The translations under genes were made by a program, and so were the position numbers. DNA of 64,000 nt from Micromonospora sp. PLK6-60 (GTDB lineage Bacteria > Actinomycetota > Actinomycetes > Mycobacteriales > Micromonosporaceae): the NCBI RefSeq assembly GCF_019890675.1, contig NZ_JAIOAA010000015.1, forward strand, positions 62,001 to 126,000, read 5' to 3'. The first letter of the stretch is position 1; each line of letters starts with the position of its first letter. Shown piece after piece: positions 1-8,226 of this stretch. Under the pieces are notes generated by a model, which saw only the letters and a list, made by a program, of their open reading frames with translations, made no database searches and had not been told where the DNA came from.

Positions 1-636
1 TCGATGGTGATCGCCCGGTTCGCCCTGATCACCACGGTGACGCTCGGCCTGCTGCTGGCCCTCGCGCTGGACCGGCTGCTCACCGCCACCGCCGACGCCG
101 CGCCCGCCCGACGGCGGGCGGTGCGGCTGGCGGGCGGGGCGGCGCTGGTCGCCGCGCTGCTGCCGATGGTGCCCACCCCGCTGCCCACCGAGGCACGCCC
201 GCCGGTGCCGGAGTTCGTCACCTCCGGCGCGTGGCGCGCCCACGTCGCCGAGGGCCGGACGCTGGTGCCGGTGCCGGTGGACAACCTGACCTCGATCCGC
301 TGGGGAGCCGCCGCCGTCGCCGGTTTCGCCGTCCCGCAGGGCTACTTCCTCGGCCCCACCTCACCCACCGACGACACCGGCCGCTGGGGGGTCGAGCCGC
401 AACCGACGGCCGTGCTGCTGCGCGAGGTCGCCGAGGGCGACCACCGGGCGACAATCACCGAGGTGGAACGGGCCCGGGCGGTCGCCGACGTGCGGTACTG
501 GCGGGCCGACGCGGTGGTGCTGCCGATGGACCACCCGCGCGCCGCCGAGTTGACCGCCGTGCTGGACGCCTGCTTCGGCCCGGGCCGCCGGGTCGACGAC
601 GTGCAGGTCTGGGACGTCCGCCCGCTGACCCGCTGA
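1..636 (+). CDS. Multi-pass membrane protein, C-terminal part (5' end outside window)
   Basis: The frame is open to the window edge, so this is probably the end of a longer protein; the first visible Met (base 4) need not be its start. Two hydrophobic stretches (about residues 5-22 and 38-57) are followed by about 150 soluble residues with no motif I recognise. This layout, helices then an extracytoplasmic tail, is common in GT-C-type membrane glycosyltransferases, and the next gene is a convergent PIG-V-like mannosyltransferase 26 bp away. Function is inferred only from layout and context. Confidence 0.6.
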   Translation, partial: SMVIARFALITTVTLGLLLALALDRLLTATADAAPARRRAVRLAGGAALVAALLPMVPTPLPTEARPPVPEFVTSGAWRAHVAEGRTLVPVPVDNLTSIRWGAAAVAGFAVPQGYFLGPTSPTDDTGRWGVEPQPTAVLLREVAEGDHRATITEVERARAVADVRYWRADAVVLPMDHPRAAELTAVLDACFGPGRRVDDVQVWDVRPLTR

Positions 637-662
637 CCGGCGGGCGGTGGGCGGCGGCCCGG

Positions 663-1904
663 TCAGGGCGACGACGTCCAGACCAGCGCCAGATAGCCGC
701 CGAAGTACGCCGAGACGGCGGTCAGCAGGACGAGCACCGGATACGCCCGGCCCCGCCGCGCCCGGGCCAGCGCCCCGGCGACGGGCAGCAGCAGGGCGAA
801 GGCGGGCAGCAGGAACCGGCCCTTGGAGTGGTAGTAGCCGGCGGCGCCGATCGTCGTCACCAGGAGCAGCCCGCTGTAGAGCAGCAGCGGCCACGGCTGC
901 CTGTCCATGATGCTCAGCACGAGCAGGGTGAGCGCCGCCAGCAGCACCAGCGCCACCATGTAGTGCTGGAACCGGGAGGGCGAGTCGAGGATCTCGCCGG
1001 TCCGGCGGAGGGTGAACGCCCCGCCGTCGAACGACGAGTTCCAGCCCTCGCCCTGGATCCGGAACCAGCCGTCCAGGCCGCCGGTGCGGTCGCCCACCCA
1101 GACGATGAAGCCCAGCCAGCCCAGCGGCGCCAGGAGCAGCGCGGTCAGCGGTCGCCACCACGGGCCCTGCCGGCGGATCAGCGCGACCAGCGCGGCGAGG
1201 CCCACCACCGCGATCAGCGACGAGGCGGTCGGCCGGGTCAGGCCGGCCAGCAGGCAGAGCAGGCCCGCGGTCAGCCACCGGCCGGTCAGGACGGCGTACA
1301 GCGCCCACGCGGCGAAGGCGGTGAAGAGCGCCTCGGTGTACGCCAGCGACTCGACCACGGCGTGCGGCACGACGCCCCAGACCACGGCCAGCAGCACCCC
1401 GGTGCGGCGGTCGGCCAGGTGGTTGCCGATCGCGAACAGCCCCCAGGCGGCGGCGAGCGACCCGAGCCAGGAGACGGCCAGGGCGGCCTGCTGCGGGTCC
1501 ATCGCCCAGGACTGGTCCAGCAGGCGCACCAGCCACGGGTAGAGCGGGAAGAACGCCATGTTGCTGTGCAGGCTCTCGGCGTGGTCGTAGCCGCGCGTGG
1601 CGATGCCCAGGTACCAGTCGCTGTCGTACCGGCCGGCGAGGATCCCCTGCAGCCGGACTCCGCGCGCGGAGCCCCAGATCCAGAGCGTCACCAGCCCCAC
1701 CGCCCGGACCAGCGCATACCCGACCAGGGCCGGCCAGGCCAGGGCCAGCGCCGCCAGCGGCCCGCGGCGCGACCGCCGGGCCACCACGGCGGTGGCCGGC
1801 TCGTCCGGCGGGGTGTGGGAGGGCGTCGTCTCCGGAGGGTCGGGTACGGGGTGGGGCCCGGGATGGCTCGCCTCGTCGCGACTGCTTTCCGCTGCGACGT
1901 CCAT
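663..1904 (-). CDS. PIG-V-like membrane mannosyltransferase
   Basis: A 413-residue polytopic membrane protein. After a charged, Pro-rich cytoplasmic N-terminus (about 50 residues) there are many hydrophobic helices. The first large loop carries RYDSDWYLGIATRGYD (around residue 95), resembling the acidic loop signature of PIG-V/GPI-mannosyltransferase-like GT-C enzymes, which use polyprenyl-phosphate-linked mannose outside the membrane. The ATG start is preceded by AAGGAAC at good spacing. It converges with the upstream membrane protein. Family assignment is from the loop motif and topology; the acceptor (lipid, protein or glycan) cannot be read from sequence. Confidence 0.75.
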   Translation of the reverse strand: MDVAAESSRDEASHPGPHPVPDPPETTPSHTPPDEPATAVVARRSRRGPLAALALAWPALVGYALVRAVGLVTLWIWGSARGVRLQGILAGRYDSDWYLGIATRGYDHAESLHSNMAFFPLYPWLVRLLDQSWAMDPQQAALAVSWLGSLAAAWGLFAIGNHLADRRTGVLLAVVWGVVPHAVVESLAYTEALFTAFAAWALYAVLTGRWLTAGLLCLLAGLTRPTASSLIAVVGLAALVALIRRQGPWWRPLTALLLAPLGWLGFIVWVGDRTGGLDGWFRIQGEGWNSSFDGGAFTLRRTGEILDSPSRFQHYMVALVLLAALTLLVLSIMDRQPWPLLLYSGLLLVTTIGAAGYYHSKGRFLLPAFALLLPVAGALARARRGRAYPVLVLLTAVSAYFGGYLALVWTSSP

Positions 1905-2064
1905 GTCTGTTCCTTTTTGGGCGCTGCCCAGCCGGGCCCCGGTACGGGCCCCGGTGAAGCGTCTGATGATCAGGAAACTGCGCGATGCAGCCTAACAAGG
2001 CATCAAACGGCCGGCGGGTACCACCGGCAGATCGGCGGCGGCGAGTCGCGGCGGGCGGCGCGGA

Positions 2065-2403
2065 TCAGGACAGCAGGTCCGCCACCGCGTCGGCGGCGGG
2101 GGCGTCCACCGGCAGCGCCTCCGCCGCGACCACCGCCGTCACCGGCAGCTCCCCGTACAGGTGGGGGAAGAGCGCGCCGCCGCGCGAGGGCTCCCACCGC
2201 AGTGCGGCGCCGAGCCGGTCCGGGTCCACGGTCAGCAGGGTCAGGCCGGTGGCCCCGGCGAAGTGCCGCCGCGCGGTCTCCACCACCTGGTCGGCGGCGG
2301 AGAGGTGGATGAAACCGTCCTGGTGGTCGACGGCGGAGCCGGTGAACCGGCCCCGGCCCAGGGCGTCCGCCCACTCCGTCGACGGCAGCAACTTGTAGAT
2401 CAC
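2065..2403 (-). CDS. DUF952 family protein
   Basis: A small soluble protein of about 112 residues matching the DUF952 pattern: an opening (V/M)IYKLLP, a central HQDGFIHLSAADQV segment, and the later WEPSRGGALFPHLYGELP motif. I chose the GTG at 2403 because family members typically begin right at the IYK strand. An in-frame GTG at 2436 would add 11 unconserved residues, and neither start has a strong Shine-Dalgarno. The biochemical role of DUF952 is unknown; the conserved His and acidic residues suggest a ligand- or ADP-ribose-related fold, but that is speculation. Confidence 0.8.
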   Translation of the reverse strand: MIYKLLPSTEWADALGRGRFTGSAVDHQDGFIHLSAADQVVETARRHFAGATGLTLLTVDPDRLGAALRWEPSRGGALFPHLYGELPVTAVVAAEALPVDAPAADAVADLLS

Positions 2404-2533
2404 CCACTCAGCGTACGGCGGTGGCCGGCCCGCCACGGCCTGCGCGGTTTTCCCCCGACCGGCCGCGCCGGGGCGGCATGCTCAGGTGGAGCCGGCCGGT
2501 CGGCGCGGCGACGGACCGGCGCCGGGAGGACAC

Positions 2534-2845
2534 ATGGAGAGCTACCACGAGGACTGGACCGACGGGCAGCGCGCGGTGTACGACGAGTGCTACCGGGCGG
2601 GCGCCGAGTGGGCCGCCGACCCGGACACCCCCGACGAGGACCTCCAGCACCTGATCAATCTCGGTCAGGCGGACGACGACACCCTCGCCGACTCCGAAAT
2701 CGACCACCCGGCGCTGGTGGACGCGGTCACCCAGGCCACCGGGGAGAACGTGACAAGCGTCCCGGCCAGTCACGACGACCCCGGCTTCCGGGGCTTCACC
2801 GACGGCGTACGCGACGCGGTCTCCGACGAGGTCTTCGGCCTGTAG
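2534..2845 (+). CDS. Small acidic hypothetical protein
   Basis: A 103-residue, strongly acidic soluble protein (rich in Asp and Glu, for example DPDTPDEDLQHL) without signal peptide or membrane segment. The ATG at 2534 is preceded by GGGAGGA four bases upstream, a good Shine-Dalgarno that rules out the longer in-frame ATG at 2486. I do not recognise a family. It stands alone between DUF952 (divergent) and the two-component system (same strand, 127 bp downstream). Confidence 0.65.
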   Translation: MESYHEDWTDGQRAVYDECYRAGAEWAADPDTPDEDLQHLINLGQADDDTLADSEIDHPALVDAVTQATGENVTSVPASHDDPGFRGFTDGVRDAVSDEVFGL

Positions 2846-2972
2846 ACCGCGCGGCACCCTCGCGTCGGCCGGCGCGGACCGGCCCCGGTGCGCTGCCCGG
2901 CCGGCCCCTCCCGCCGGGCCGCCGCGTCTGCCACCATTCGTGGTCGACAGACCGACGAACGGGGGGTACCGG

Positions 2973-3629
2973 GTGCGCATCCTGCTGGTCGAGGACGACC
3001 GTCGGGTCGCCGCGGCCCTCTCGTCCGCGCTGACCCGGCGCGGCTACGAGGTGGAACACGCCGCCACCGTCGCCGCCGCGCTCTCCGCCGCCCCCTGTGA
3101 CCTGGTGCTGCTCGACCTGACCCTGCCCGACGGTGACGGCACCGACCTGTGCCGGGAACTGCGCCGGCGCAGCAGCCAGCTCGGCATCATCGCGGTCACC
3201 GCCCGGGGCGAGGAACGGGACCGGGTGCTCGGCCTGCGGCTGGGCGCCGACGACTACGTGGTCAAGCCGTTCTCCATGGTCGAACTCCAGGCCCGGATCG
3301 AGGCGGTGCTGCGCCGGGCCGCGCACACCCGGCCGGAACGCAGCGTCATCGAGGCCGGCCCGGTCCGCATCGACGTCGAGGGCCGGGCGGTCACCGTCGC
3401 CGGCCGGGCGGTGGCCCTGACTCGCAAGGAGTTCGACATCCTGCTCTCGCTGGCCCGGCAGCCCGGCGTCGCCGTGCCGCGGGACCGGATCCTGCTCGAC
3501 GCCTGGGGCACCACCTGGGCGGACCGGCACACCGTCGAGGTGCACGTGGGGTCGTTGCGCGGCAAGCTGGGCGACCCCACCCTGGTGGAGACCGTACGCG
3601 GGGTCGGCTACCGGCTCCGCGGCGAGTGA
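2973..3629 (+). CDS. OmpR/PhoB-family response regulator
   Basis: A 218-residue DNA-binding response regulator. The receiver domain (about 1-115) has the acidic pocket ED at 7-9, phospho-acceptor Asp48 in LVLLDLTLPDGDG and the conserved Lys98 in DDYVVKPF. A winged-helix effector domain follows (about 125-215), with the typical LTRKEFDILLSLARQPG and VEVHVGSLRGKLGD blocks ending in VRGVGYRL. The GTG at 2973 is chosen because it starts directly at the first receiver strand (RILLVEDD) behind a G-rich stretch. The histidine kinase gene begins 9 bp downstream, so the two form an operon and a cognate pair. The signal is not evident. Confidence 0.93.
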   Translation: MRILLVEDDRRVAAALSSALTRRGYEVEHAATVAAALSAAPCDLVLLDLTLPDGDGTDLCRELRRRSSQLGIIAVTARGEERDRVLGLRLGADDYVVKPFSMVELQARIEAVLRRAAHTRPERSVIEAGPVRIDVEGRAVTVAGRAVALTRKEFDILLSLARQPGVAVPRDRILLDAWGTTWADRHTVEVHVGSLRGKLGDPTLVETVRGVGYRLRGE

Positions 3630-3638
3630 GGAGACCGG

Positions 3639-5162
3639 GTGCGTCGTCGGCTGGTGATCAGCTATCTGCTGCTGATGGCGCTGGTGCTCCTGGCGTTGGA
3701 GACCCCGTTGGCGGCCACCCTGGCCACCCGGGAGACCGACCGGGTACGCGCCGACCGGCTGGCCGACGCCACCCGGTTCGCCTCGCTGGCCCGCCCGGCG
3801 CTGCGCAGCGGCGCCCCCGGCTCGCTCGGCACCGAGCTGCGCGCCTACCACCAGCTGTACGGCATCGACGCCGCGGTGGTCGACCGGGAACGCCGCACGG
3901 TGGTCAGCTCGGCCGGCTGGCCGGTCGGTGCGGCCGGCGAGGAGGCGCTGGACGTCGCCCTCTCCGGCCAGCAGGTCAGCGGCCCGGAATCGGTCTGGCC
4001 CTGGGTGGACGGTCCGGTGGTGGTGGCGGTGCCGGTCAACGACGGCGGCGAGGTGCTCGGCGCGGTGGTGACCGCCACCCCGGCCGACCGGGTCCGCCGT
4101 ACCGTGACCGCCTGGTGGTTGCTGTTGGCCGTGATCGGCCTGGTGGCGGTGTCGGCCTGCGTGCTGACCGCGTTCGGCCTGGCCGGCTGGGTGCTGCGCC
4201 CGGTGACCGAGTTGGACGCGGTGACCCACGAGATCGCCGAGGGTGACCGGGGCGCCCGGGTCCAGCACCGGCTCGGCCCGCCCGAGCTGCGCCGGTTGGC
4301 GGCCAGCTTCAACAACATGGCCGACGTGGTGTCGGACGTGATGGACCGGCAACGTGCCTTCGTCGCGCACGCCAGCCACCAGCTGCGTAACCCGTTGACC
4401 GCGCTGCGGCTGCGGGTGGAGGAGCTGGGGCCCAGCGTCACCGACCCGGACGGCCGGATCGAGCACCGGCTGGCGCTGGAGGAGACCGACCGGCTCGCCC
4501 TGGTGCTCGACGCCCTGCTCACCCTGGCCCGGGCCGAGCGGACCGAGAACGAGCGGGTGGTGGTGGACGCCGCGACGGTGGCCGCGTCCCGGGTCGCGGC
4601 GTGGCAGCCGCTGGCCCGGCATCGCGCGGTGACGCTGCGCCTGGCGGTGCAGACCACCCCGGCGTACGCCCGGACCGTGCCCACCGCCATCGACCAGTCG
4701 CTGGACGCGCTGATCGACAACGCGGTCAAGTTCAGCGGGGCCGGCGGGACGGTGACGGTGACCGTGCGGGGCGCCGACGGGGGGATCGGGCTGGAGGTGC
4801 GCGACACCGGTCCGGGCATGACCGAGAGCCAGCTCGGGAAGGCCACCGAGCGGTTCTGGCGGGCACCGGAGGCGCAGAATCTCGACGGCGCCGGGCTGGG
4901 CCTGACCATCGTCGCCGTGCTGGTCGACGCCTCCGGCGGCCGGCTGACCATGCGCCCGGCCGAGCCCCGGGGGCTGGCCGCCGGCCTCTGGTTCCCGGCG
5001 CCCGCCCGCGACCCGGCCGGCCCCGACGCCGCCCCGGACCCCGAGGGCGGTGACCCGGACGGCCCGGATCCGGCCGCCTCGGACCGCGCCGCCGCAGCGG
5101 TCGACCCCGCCCCGGCGGTCGCGACCCGCCCCGGTGATTCGTCCACGTCGCCACCCTCGTAG
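3639..5162 (+). CDS. Two-component sensor histidine kinase
   Basis: A 507-residue membrane kinase. It has a first transmembrane helix (about 6-30), an extracytoplasmic sensor of about 130 residues, a second helix (about 167-193) and a HAMP linker (about 195-245). The HisKA box is HASHQLRNPLTALRL with phospho-acceptor His257, followed by a HATPase domain with N-box DNAVKFSG, G1 DTGPGM and G2 GAGLGLTIV. The last 50-odd residues are a Pro/Asp/Ala-rich low-complexity tail. The GTG start lies 9 bp after the response regulator. The sensor is too divergent for ligand prediction. Confidence 0.93.
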   Translation: MRRRLVISYLLLMALVLLALETPLAATLATRETDRVRADRLADATRFASLARPALRSGAPGSLGTELRAYHQLYGIDAAVVDRERRTVVSSAGWPVGAAGEEALDVALSGQQVSGPESVWPWVDGPVVVAVPVNDGGEVLGAVVTATPADRVRRTVTAWWLLLAVIGLVAVSACVLTAFGLAGWVLRPVTELDAVTHEIAEGDRGARVQHRLGPPELRRLAASFNNMADVVSDVMDRQRAFVAHASHQLRNPLTALRLRVEELGPSVTDPDGRIEHRLALEETDRLALVLDALLTLARAERTENERVVVDAATVAASRVAAWQPLARHRAVTLRLAVQTTPAYARTVPTAIDQSLDALIDNAVKFSGAGGTVTVTVRGADGGIGLEVRDTGPGMTESQLGKATERFWRAPEAQNLDGAGLGLTIVAVLVDASGGRLTMRPAEPRGLAAGLWFPAPARDPAGPDAAPDPEGGDPDGPDPAASDRAAAAVDPAPAVATRPGDSSTSPPS

Positions 5163-5284
5163 CGGCGGGCGAACCGCCCGCCGTCAGAGCGCGCGCCGGC
5201 CGGCGTCCGGGCCCGGCGCCTAGGCTCTCTCCGGCCGATCATTGCCCGGCTGCGGCGGGCCCAGACGGCGACCGGTGGCGTTGT

Positions 5285-5323
5285 CGGTTCGTCCGGATAC
5301 AACATCGATATCCGGACGAACCG
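5285..5323. terminator. Perfect 15-bp stem hairpin between convergent genes
   Basis: Bases 5285-5299 and 5309-5323 are exact reverse complements (15 bp) around a 9-base loop CAACATCGA. The hairpin lies between the 3' ends of the histidine kinase (plus) and the isomerase-like gene (minus), as expected for a bidirectional terminator. It has no T-run, which is common in actinobacteria. A protein-binding palindrome is an alternative. Confidence 0.55.
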
Positions 5324-5371
5324 CTGCCTTGCCGGACCGCGCCTCGCACCGACTGATCGGCAGGACAGGGC

Positions 5372-6286
5372 CTAGTTGCGGGGCAGGTGAACGACGCGCA
5401 GGAAGGCCGGCACCAGCCAGGGGCGCGGGCCGCCGACGACGACATCGCGCCGGGCCAGCGCGCGCGGCACGCTGAGCCGGCCGAAGAGCATCAGGTTGAA
5501 GCGCGCCGGCCGGAACGTCACCCGGGCGTCGGGGCGGTCGCCGGCCGCGCCGAGGCGCACCCGGCCGTCGCGCAGGATCAGCAGCGCCGGCCGGGTGTGC
5601 GCGGACCGGAACTCCACGCCGATCGGCCGGCGCGGCCGGCGCGCCCCGGTGTCCAGCAAGGCGCCGTGGTCCCGGCGGATCATCTCGACCAGGAACTCGT
5701 CGAGGAAGAGGGCCGCGTCGGCGTCCGCCATCGGCCAGGGCCGGGACAGCGCCCGCGCGACGTCCCAGCCGTGCACCAGGAATTCGTTGACCAGGTGGGC
5801 GAGGAGACCGGTCGGCGGGACCAGCGCGCCGCCGAGCCAGCGGACCGCCCGGGCGTCGGCGGTGGCGCCGGTGCCTGCGGTAGTGGCGGCGGCGGTGGCG
5901 GTGGCGTCGGGGGTGGTGGTGGCGGCGGTGGCGGCCAGGAGCCGGTCCACCGCCACCTGGAGTTGGCCGGCCAGCCGTCCGGGGTCGCGCTCCGGCAGGT
6001 GCCGCAGGACGACCGCGTTGGCGTCCCGGACGGTGTCCACCGTGGTGCCGGCGAGCAGCCGGTCCAGGCCCGGCACGGGCAGCGGCGGCGCGCCGGGGTC
6101 GAGGAGGGCGCCGTAGTAGGCCGCGAGGGACAGCAGGTGGGCCGCGGTGTCGGCGACCGTCCAGTCCACGGTGGCCCGGGCGGTTCCGTCGCCGGAGGCG
6201 CGGACCAGCGCGGTGAACCGCTCGGCGGCGCGGCGGGTCGCGTCCCGGGCCCGCCGCCCGGCGTCCGGCAGCTCGACATCGGTCAC
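5372..6286 (-). CDS. Maleylpyruvate isomerase N-domain / DinB-like protein (TIGR03083 type)
   Basis: A 304-residue protein. The N-terminal half resembles the mycothiol-dependent maleylpyruvate isomerase/DinB four-helix bundle (WTVADTAAHLLSLAAYYG, and a later HLVNEFLVHGWDVARAL containing the metal-type His residues). The C-terminal about 100 residues look like the SCP2-like domain often fused to it. Actinobacteria use such proteins in mycothiol-linked detoxification, but the substrate is unknown. Bases 5877-5937 encode an Ala/Thr-rich linker (TATAAATTAGTGA-like) from a GGC/GTG-rich microsatellite that interrupts the helical domain; its length may vary between strains. Confidence 0.78.
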   Translation of the reverse strand: MTDVELPDAGRRARDATRRAAERFTALVRASGDGTARATVDWTVADTAAHLLSLAAYYGALLDPGAPPLPVPGLDRLLAGTTVDTVRDANAVVLRHLPERDPGRLAGQLQVAVDRLLAATAATTTPDATATAAATTAGTGATADARAVRWLGGALVPPTGLLAHLVNEFLVHGWDVARALSRPWPMADADAALFLDEFLVEMIRRDHGALLDTGARRPRRPIGVEFRSAHTRPALLILRDGRVRLGAAGDRPDARVTFRPARFNLMLFGRLSVPRALARRDVVVGGPRPWLVPAFLRVVHLPRN

Positions 6287-7082
6287 ATCTCACGCTGGCA
6301 TGTCGGCCGCTCCGGCCGCATCTCCCAACCTGCCGTCGCGGCCGCCACCGCTGAGCTCCGGCTGGCGGCGCCGGCCGAATCCATGGTCGCCGGTGCGCAC
6401 GCCCGGGGGCCGAGGACCGCTTCGGGCGGGCTCGGGGTCGGGCGGGCTCGGGGTTGGGTGGTTCGGGATCGGGTGGTTTGGGTCAGGCGCTTCGGGGTGG
6501 GGCCACGCTTCGGGGTGGGGCCAGGCCGGTTCCGGTCGCGCTGGCCCGGGAAGTCACCCGGCCTGCGGGCCTCGGGCCGGGAGCCGGCGGTACCTCATCC
6601 GCGCCCTACCAACTTGACCTCACCAACGAATCACCGACCCCGCTCATTGCCGCATGCGGGTGCGACCGAGCCGTCGAATGATTCGTTTACGACATCAAGT
6701 CGGTAGGGCGCGAACCGCACCCCTCACAGTCCAGGCCCTGGCGCGCCCGCCGCTGCGGCAAACCCGTCCCCAACAGCCGAGGCGGGGCCTTGGTGTTGGG
6801 CGCTTGGGGCGGGGCCGTGGTGCGGGGCGCTTGGGCGGGGCGCTTCGGTGGGGGCGGCTACAGGGGTCGCGCGGTCCGGGGCCGACGACCCTCATCGCCG
6901 GGTGGGCGGTCAGCGACCCCCGGCCGCCAGCCGCTGGGAGGTCAGGGCTTGGCGCGGCGGCTGTGCACGCCGGCCGCTGTGCACGCCGGCCGTTGGGCAC
7001 GCCGGCCGTTGAGCACGCCGGCCGTTGAGCACGCCGGCCGTTGGGCACGCCGGCCGTTGGGCGGGCCAGCCGCTGGGCAGGG
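6287..7082. other. About 800-bp gene-free, repeat-rich intergenic region
   Basis: No convincing gene is seen here. From the left it contains a G-rich degenerate tandem array (about 6420-6537, units such as GGGCGGGCTCGGG and CTTCGGGGTGGGGCC), the 101-bp palindromic element (6606-6706), a second G-rich array (about 6780-6860, GGGCGCTTGGGGCGGGGCC-like units), and the 16-bp minisatellite with flanking direct repeats (6928-7101). Open frames across it are low-complexity Gly/Arg/Pro strings without start signals. Confidence 0.6.
6606..6706. repeat. 101-bp palindromic intergenic element, copy A
   Basis: The left arm is 6606-6633 and the right arm 6679-6706, 28 bp each; they are imperfect reverse complements sharing the blocks CTACC, ACTTGA and AACGAATCA. 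The centre is 45 bp. Arm and centre lengths are identical to copy B at 17971-18071, and the right arms share TGATTCGTT, ACGACATCAAGT and the terminal GTAG. Inside the centre, CCGCATGCGG is itself a palindrome. It reads as a member of a dispersed MITE- or REP-like family, or as a mobile structured RNA/terminator. Confidence 0.7.
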
Positions 7083-7101
7083 TCAGGGCTTGGTGCGGCG
7101 G
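6928..7101. repeat. 16-bp minisatellite flanked by duplicated gene end
   Basis: Seven head-to-tail 16-bp units run from 6965 to 7076 (consensus GCACGCCGGCCGTTGG; the last unit is degenerate). They are bracketed by a direct repeat of about 33 bp (6928-6960 and 7068-7101). The right-hand copy contains the stop codon and last codons of the TAXI lipoprotein gene, so the left copy is a duplicated relic of that gene's 3' end. There are no spacers between units, so it is not a CRISPR. Confidence 0.75.
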
Positions 7102-8033
7102 TACCACTCGGCCGCACCCGGATGCAGCGGTACCGGGTCGGTGGCGATCGCCGAGCGGGGGCTGATCCGGCCGGCCGCCGGATGCGCCCGGGCCAGCTCG
7201 GTCCGGCGCTCCATCAGCAGCCGGGTGATCTCGCGGACCAGCGGGTCCGGCAGGTTCGTGGCGACGATCAGATAGTTCGGGTTCGCCACCGTGCTCACCG
7301 GCTCGGTCAGGTACGCCGACCGCGGCACGTCCCGGGTGACGTAGACCTCGCCGTGCGCGCGGCGCAGCCGCTCGGTCCACTCGCCCAGGTCGACCACGCG
7401 GGTGGCGGTGGTGGTGGTCAGCTCCCGCACCGCCCGCACGGGCAGGCCGCCGGAGAAGAAGAACGCGTCGACCCGGCCGGCGCGCAGCGCGGCCACCGAG
7501 TCGTCGAGGCCGAGGTGCTGCTGGCGGACCCGGCCGTCGAGCTGTGCCACGTCCAGCAGGCGGGTGGCGGTGATCGCGGTGCCGGAACCGGGCGCGCCCA
7601 CCGACACCCGGCGCCCGGTCAGGTCGGCCAGCGTCCGTACCGGGCTGCCGGCGAGGGTGACCAGGTGCAGCAGGTCGTCGTAGACCCGGGCGACCGCCCG
7701 CACCCGCCCGGCCGACTCGGTGGTCAACGCGTCGGCCTGGGTGAACCCGAGCTCGGCCTGCCCCGAGCCGACCATCCGCACGTTCTCCTCGGACGCGGCG
7801 GTGACCACCACGCTCGCCCGTACCCCGGGCAGTTCCCGGTTGAGGATGCCGGCCAGCGACTCGCCGAAGGCATGGTAGACGGCGGTGGGGCTGCCGGTGG
7901 CGATCCGGATCGGGATCGGCCCGGCCGGCTCGTCCCGGCACGCGCCGAGCTGCGGCAGCGCCGCCAGCAGCAGCACGCACACCACCAACCGGGCCCACCC
8001 TCGGCGGCCCGGGCGCAGCCGGCCACGGTTCAC
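7083..8033 (-). CDS. TAXI-family TRAP transporter substrate-binding lipoprotein
   Basis: A 316-residue predicted lipoprotein. The N-terminal Arg-rich region and hydrophobic helix end in the lipobox LGAC (Cys at about residue 33). The mature part has the TAXI/periplasmic-binding pattern: IRIATGSPTAVYHAFGESLAGIL, then ELGFTQADAL, GRRVSVGAPGSGTAITATRLL and VDAFFFSGGLPVRAVRELT. Such proteins bind small acids for TRAP transporters. No DctQM-like permease gene is adjacent, so it may serve a remote permease or a sensory role. I chose the GTG at 8033, just ahead of the signal peptide. The longer open frame upstream is Pro/Arg-rich non-coding sequence. Confidence 0.82.
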   Translation of the reverse strand: MNRGRLRPGRRGWARLVVCVLLLAALPQLGACRDEPAGPIPIRIATGSPTAVYHAFGESLAGILNRELPGVRASVVVTAASEENVRMVGSGQAELGFTQADALTTESAGRVRAVARVYDDLLHLVTLAGSPVRTLADLTGRRVSVGAPGSGTAITATRLLDVAQLDGRVRQQHLGLDDSVAALRAGRVDAFFFSGGLPVRAVRELTTTTATRVVDLGEWTERLRRAHGEVYVTRDVPRSAYLTEPVSTVANPNYLIVATNLPDPLVREITRLLMERRTELARAHPAAGRISPRSAIATDPVPLHPGAAEWYRRTKP

Positions 8034-8166
8034 AGGCAGCACTCTGCGCCGCCCGGCGTCGCGGTGCAAGCCCGGACGCGGGCGGTCGGCCGGACCGGGC
8101 GGGAACGTCCCGGTACGCGGCAACTCGGGCCGGGCGGTCCAATGCCCGGCGGTAGCTCGGGCCGCG

Positions 8167-8205
8167 CGGCGTAGGTCGGGGCCGGGCGGCGTAGGTCGGG
8201 CCGGG
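8167..8205. repeat. Short direct repeat upstream of TAXI gene
   Basis: Two near-identical copies of about 20 bp (CGGCGTAGGTCGGGCCGGG-like) run head to tail in the leader of the TAXI gene, flanked by CCGCGCGGC on both sides (8162 and 8212). They may be a regulatory repeat or simple expansion; no promoter elements are obvious. Confidence 0.4.
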
Positions 8206-8226
8206 CGGTCGCCGCGCGGCGGTGGC

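Noticed and set aside
231-2312. A 693-codon open frame on the plus strand overlapping several genes
   Set aside because: It is a Gly/Arg/Pro/Gln-rich shadow of minus-strand coding sequence (the PIG-V-like and DUF952 genes) created by high GC; it has no family resemblance or Shine-Dalgarno.
6965-7076. Possible CRISPR array from regularly spaced GC-rich repeats
   Set aside because: Units are contiguous 16-mers with no spacers, and no cas gene is in the window.
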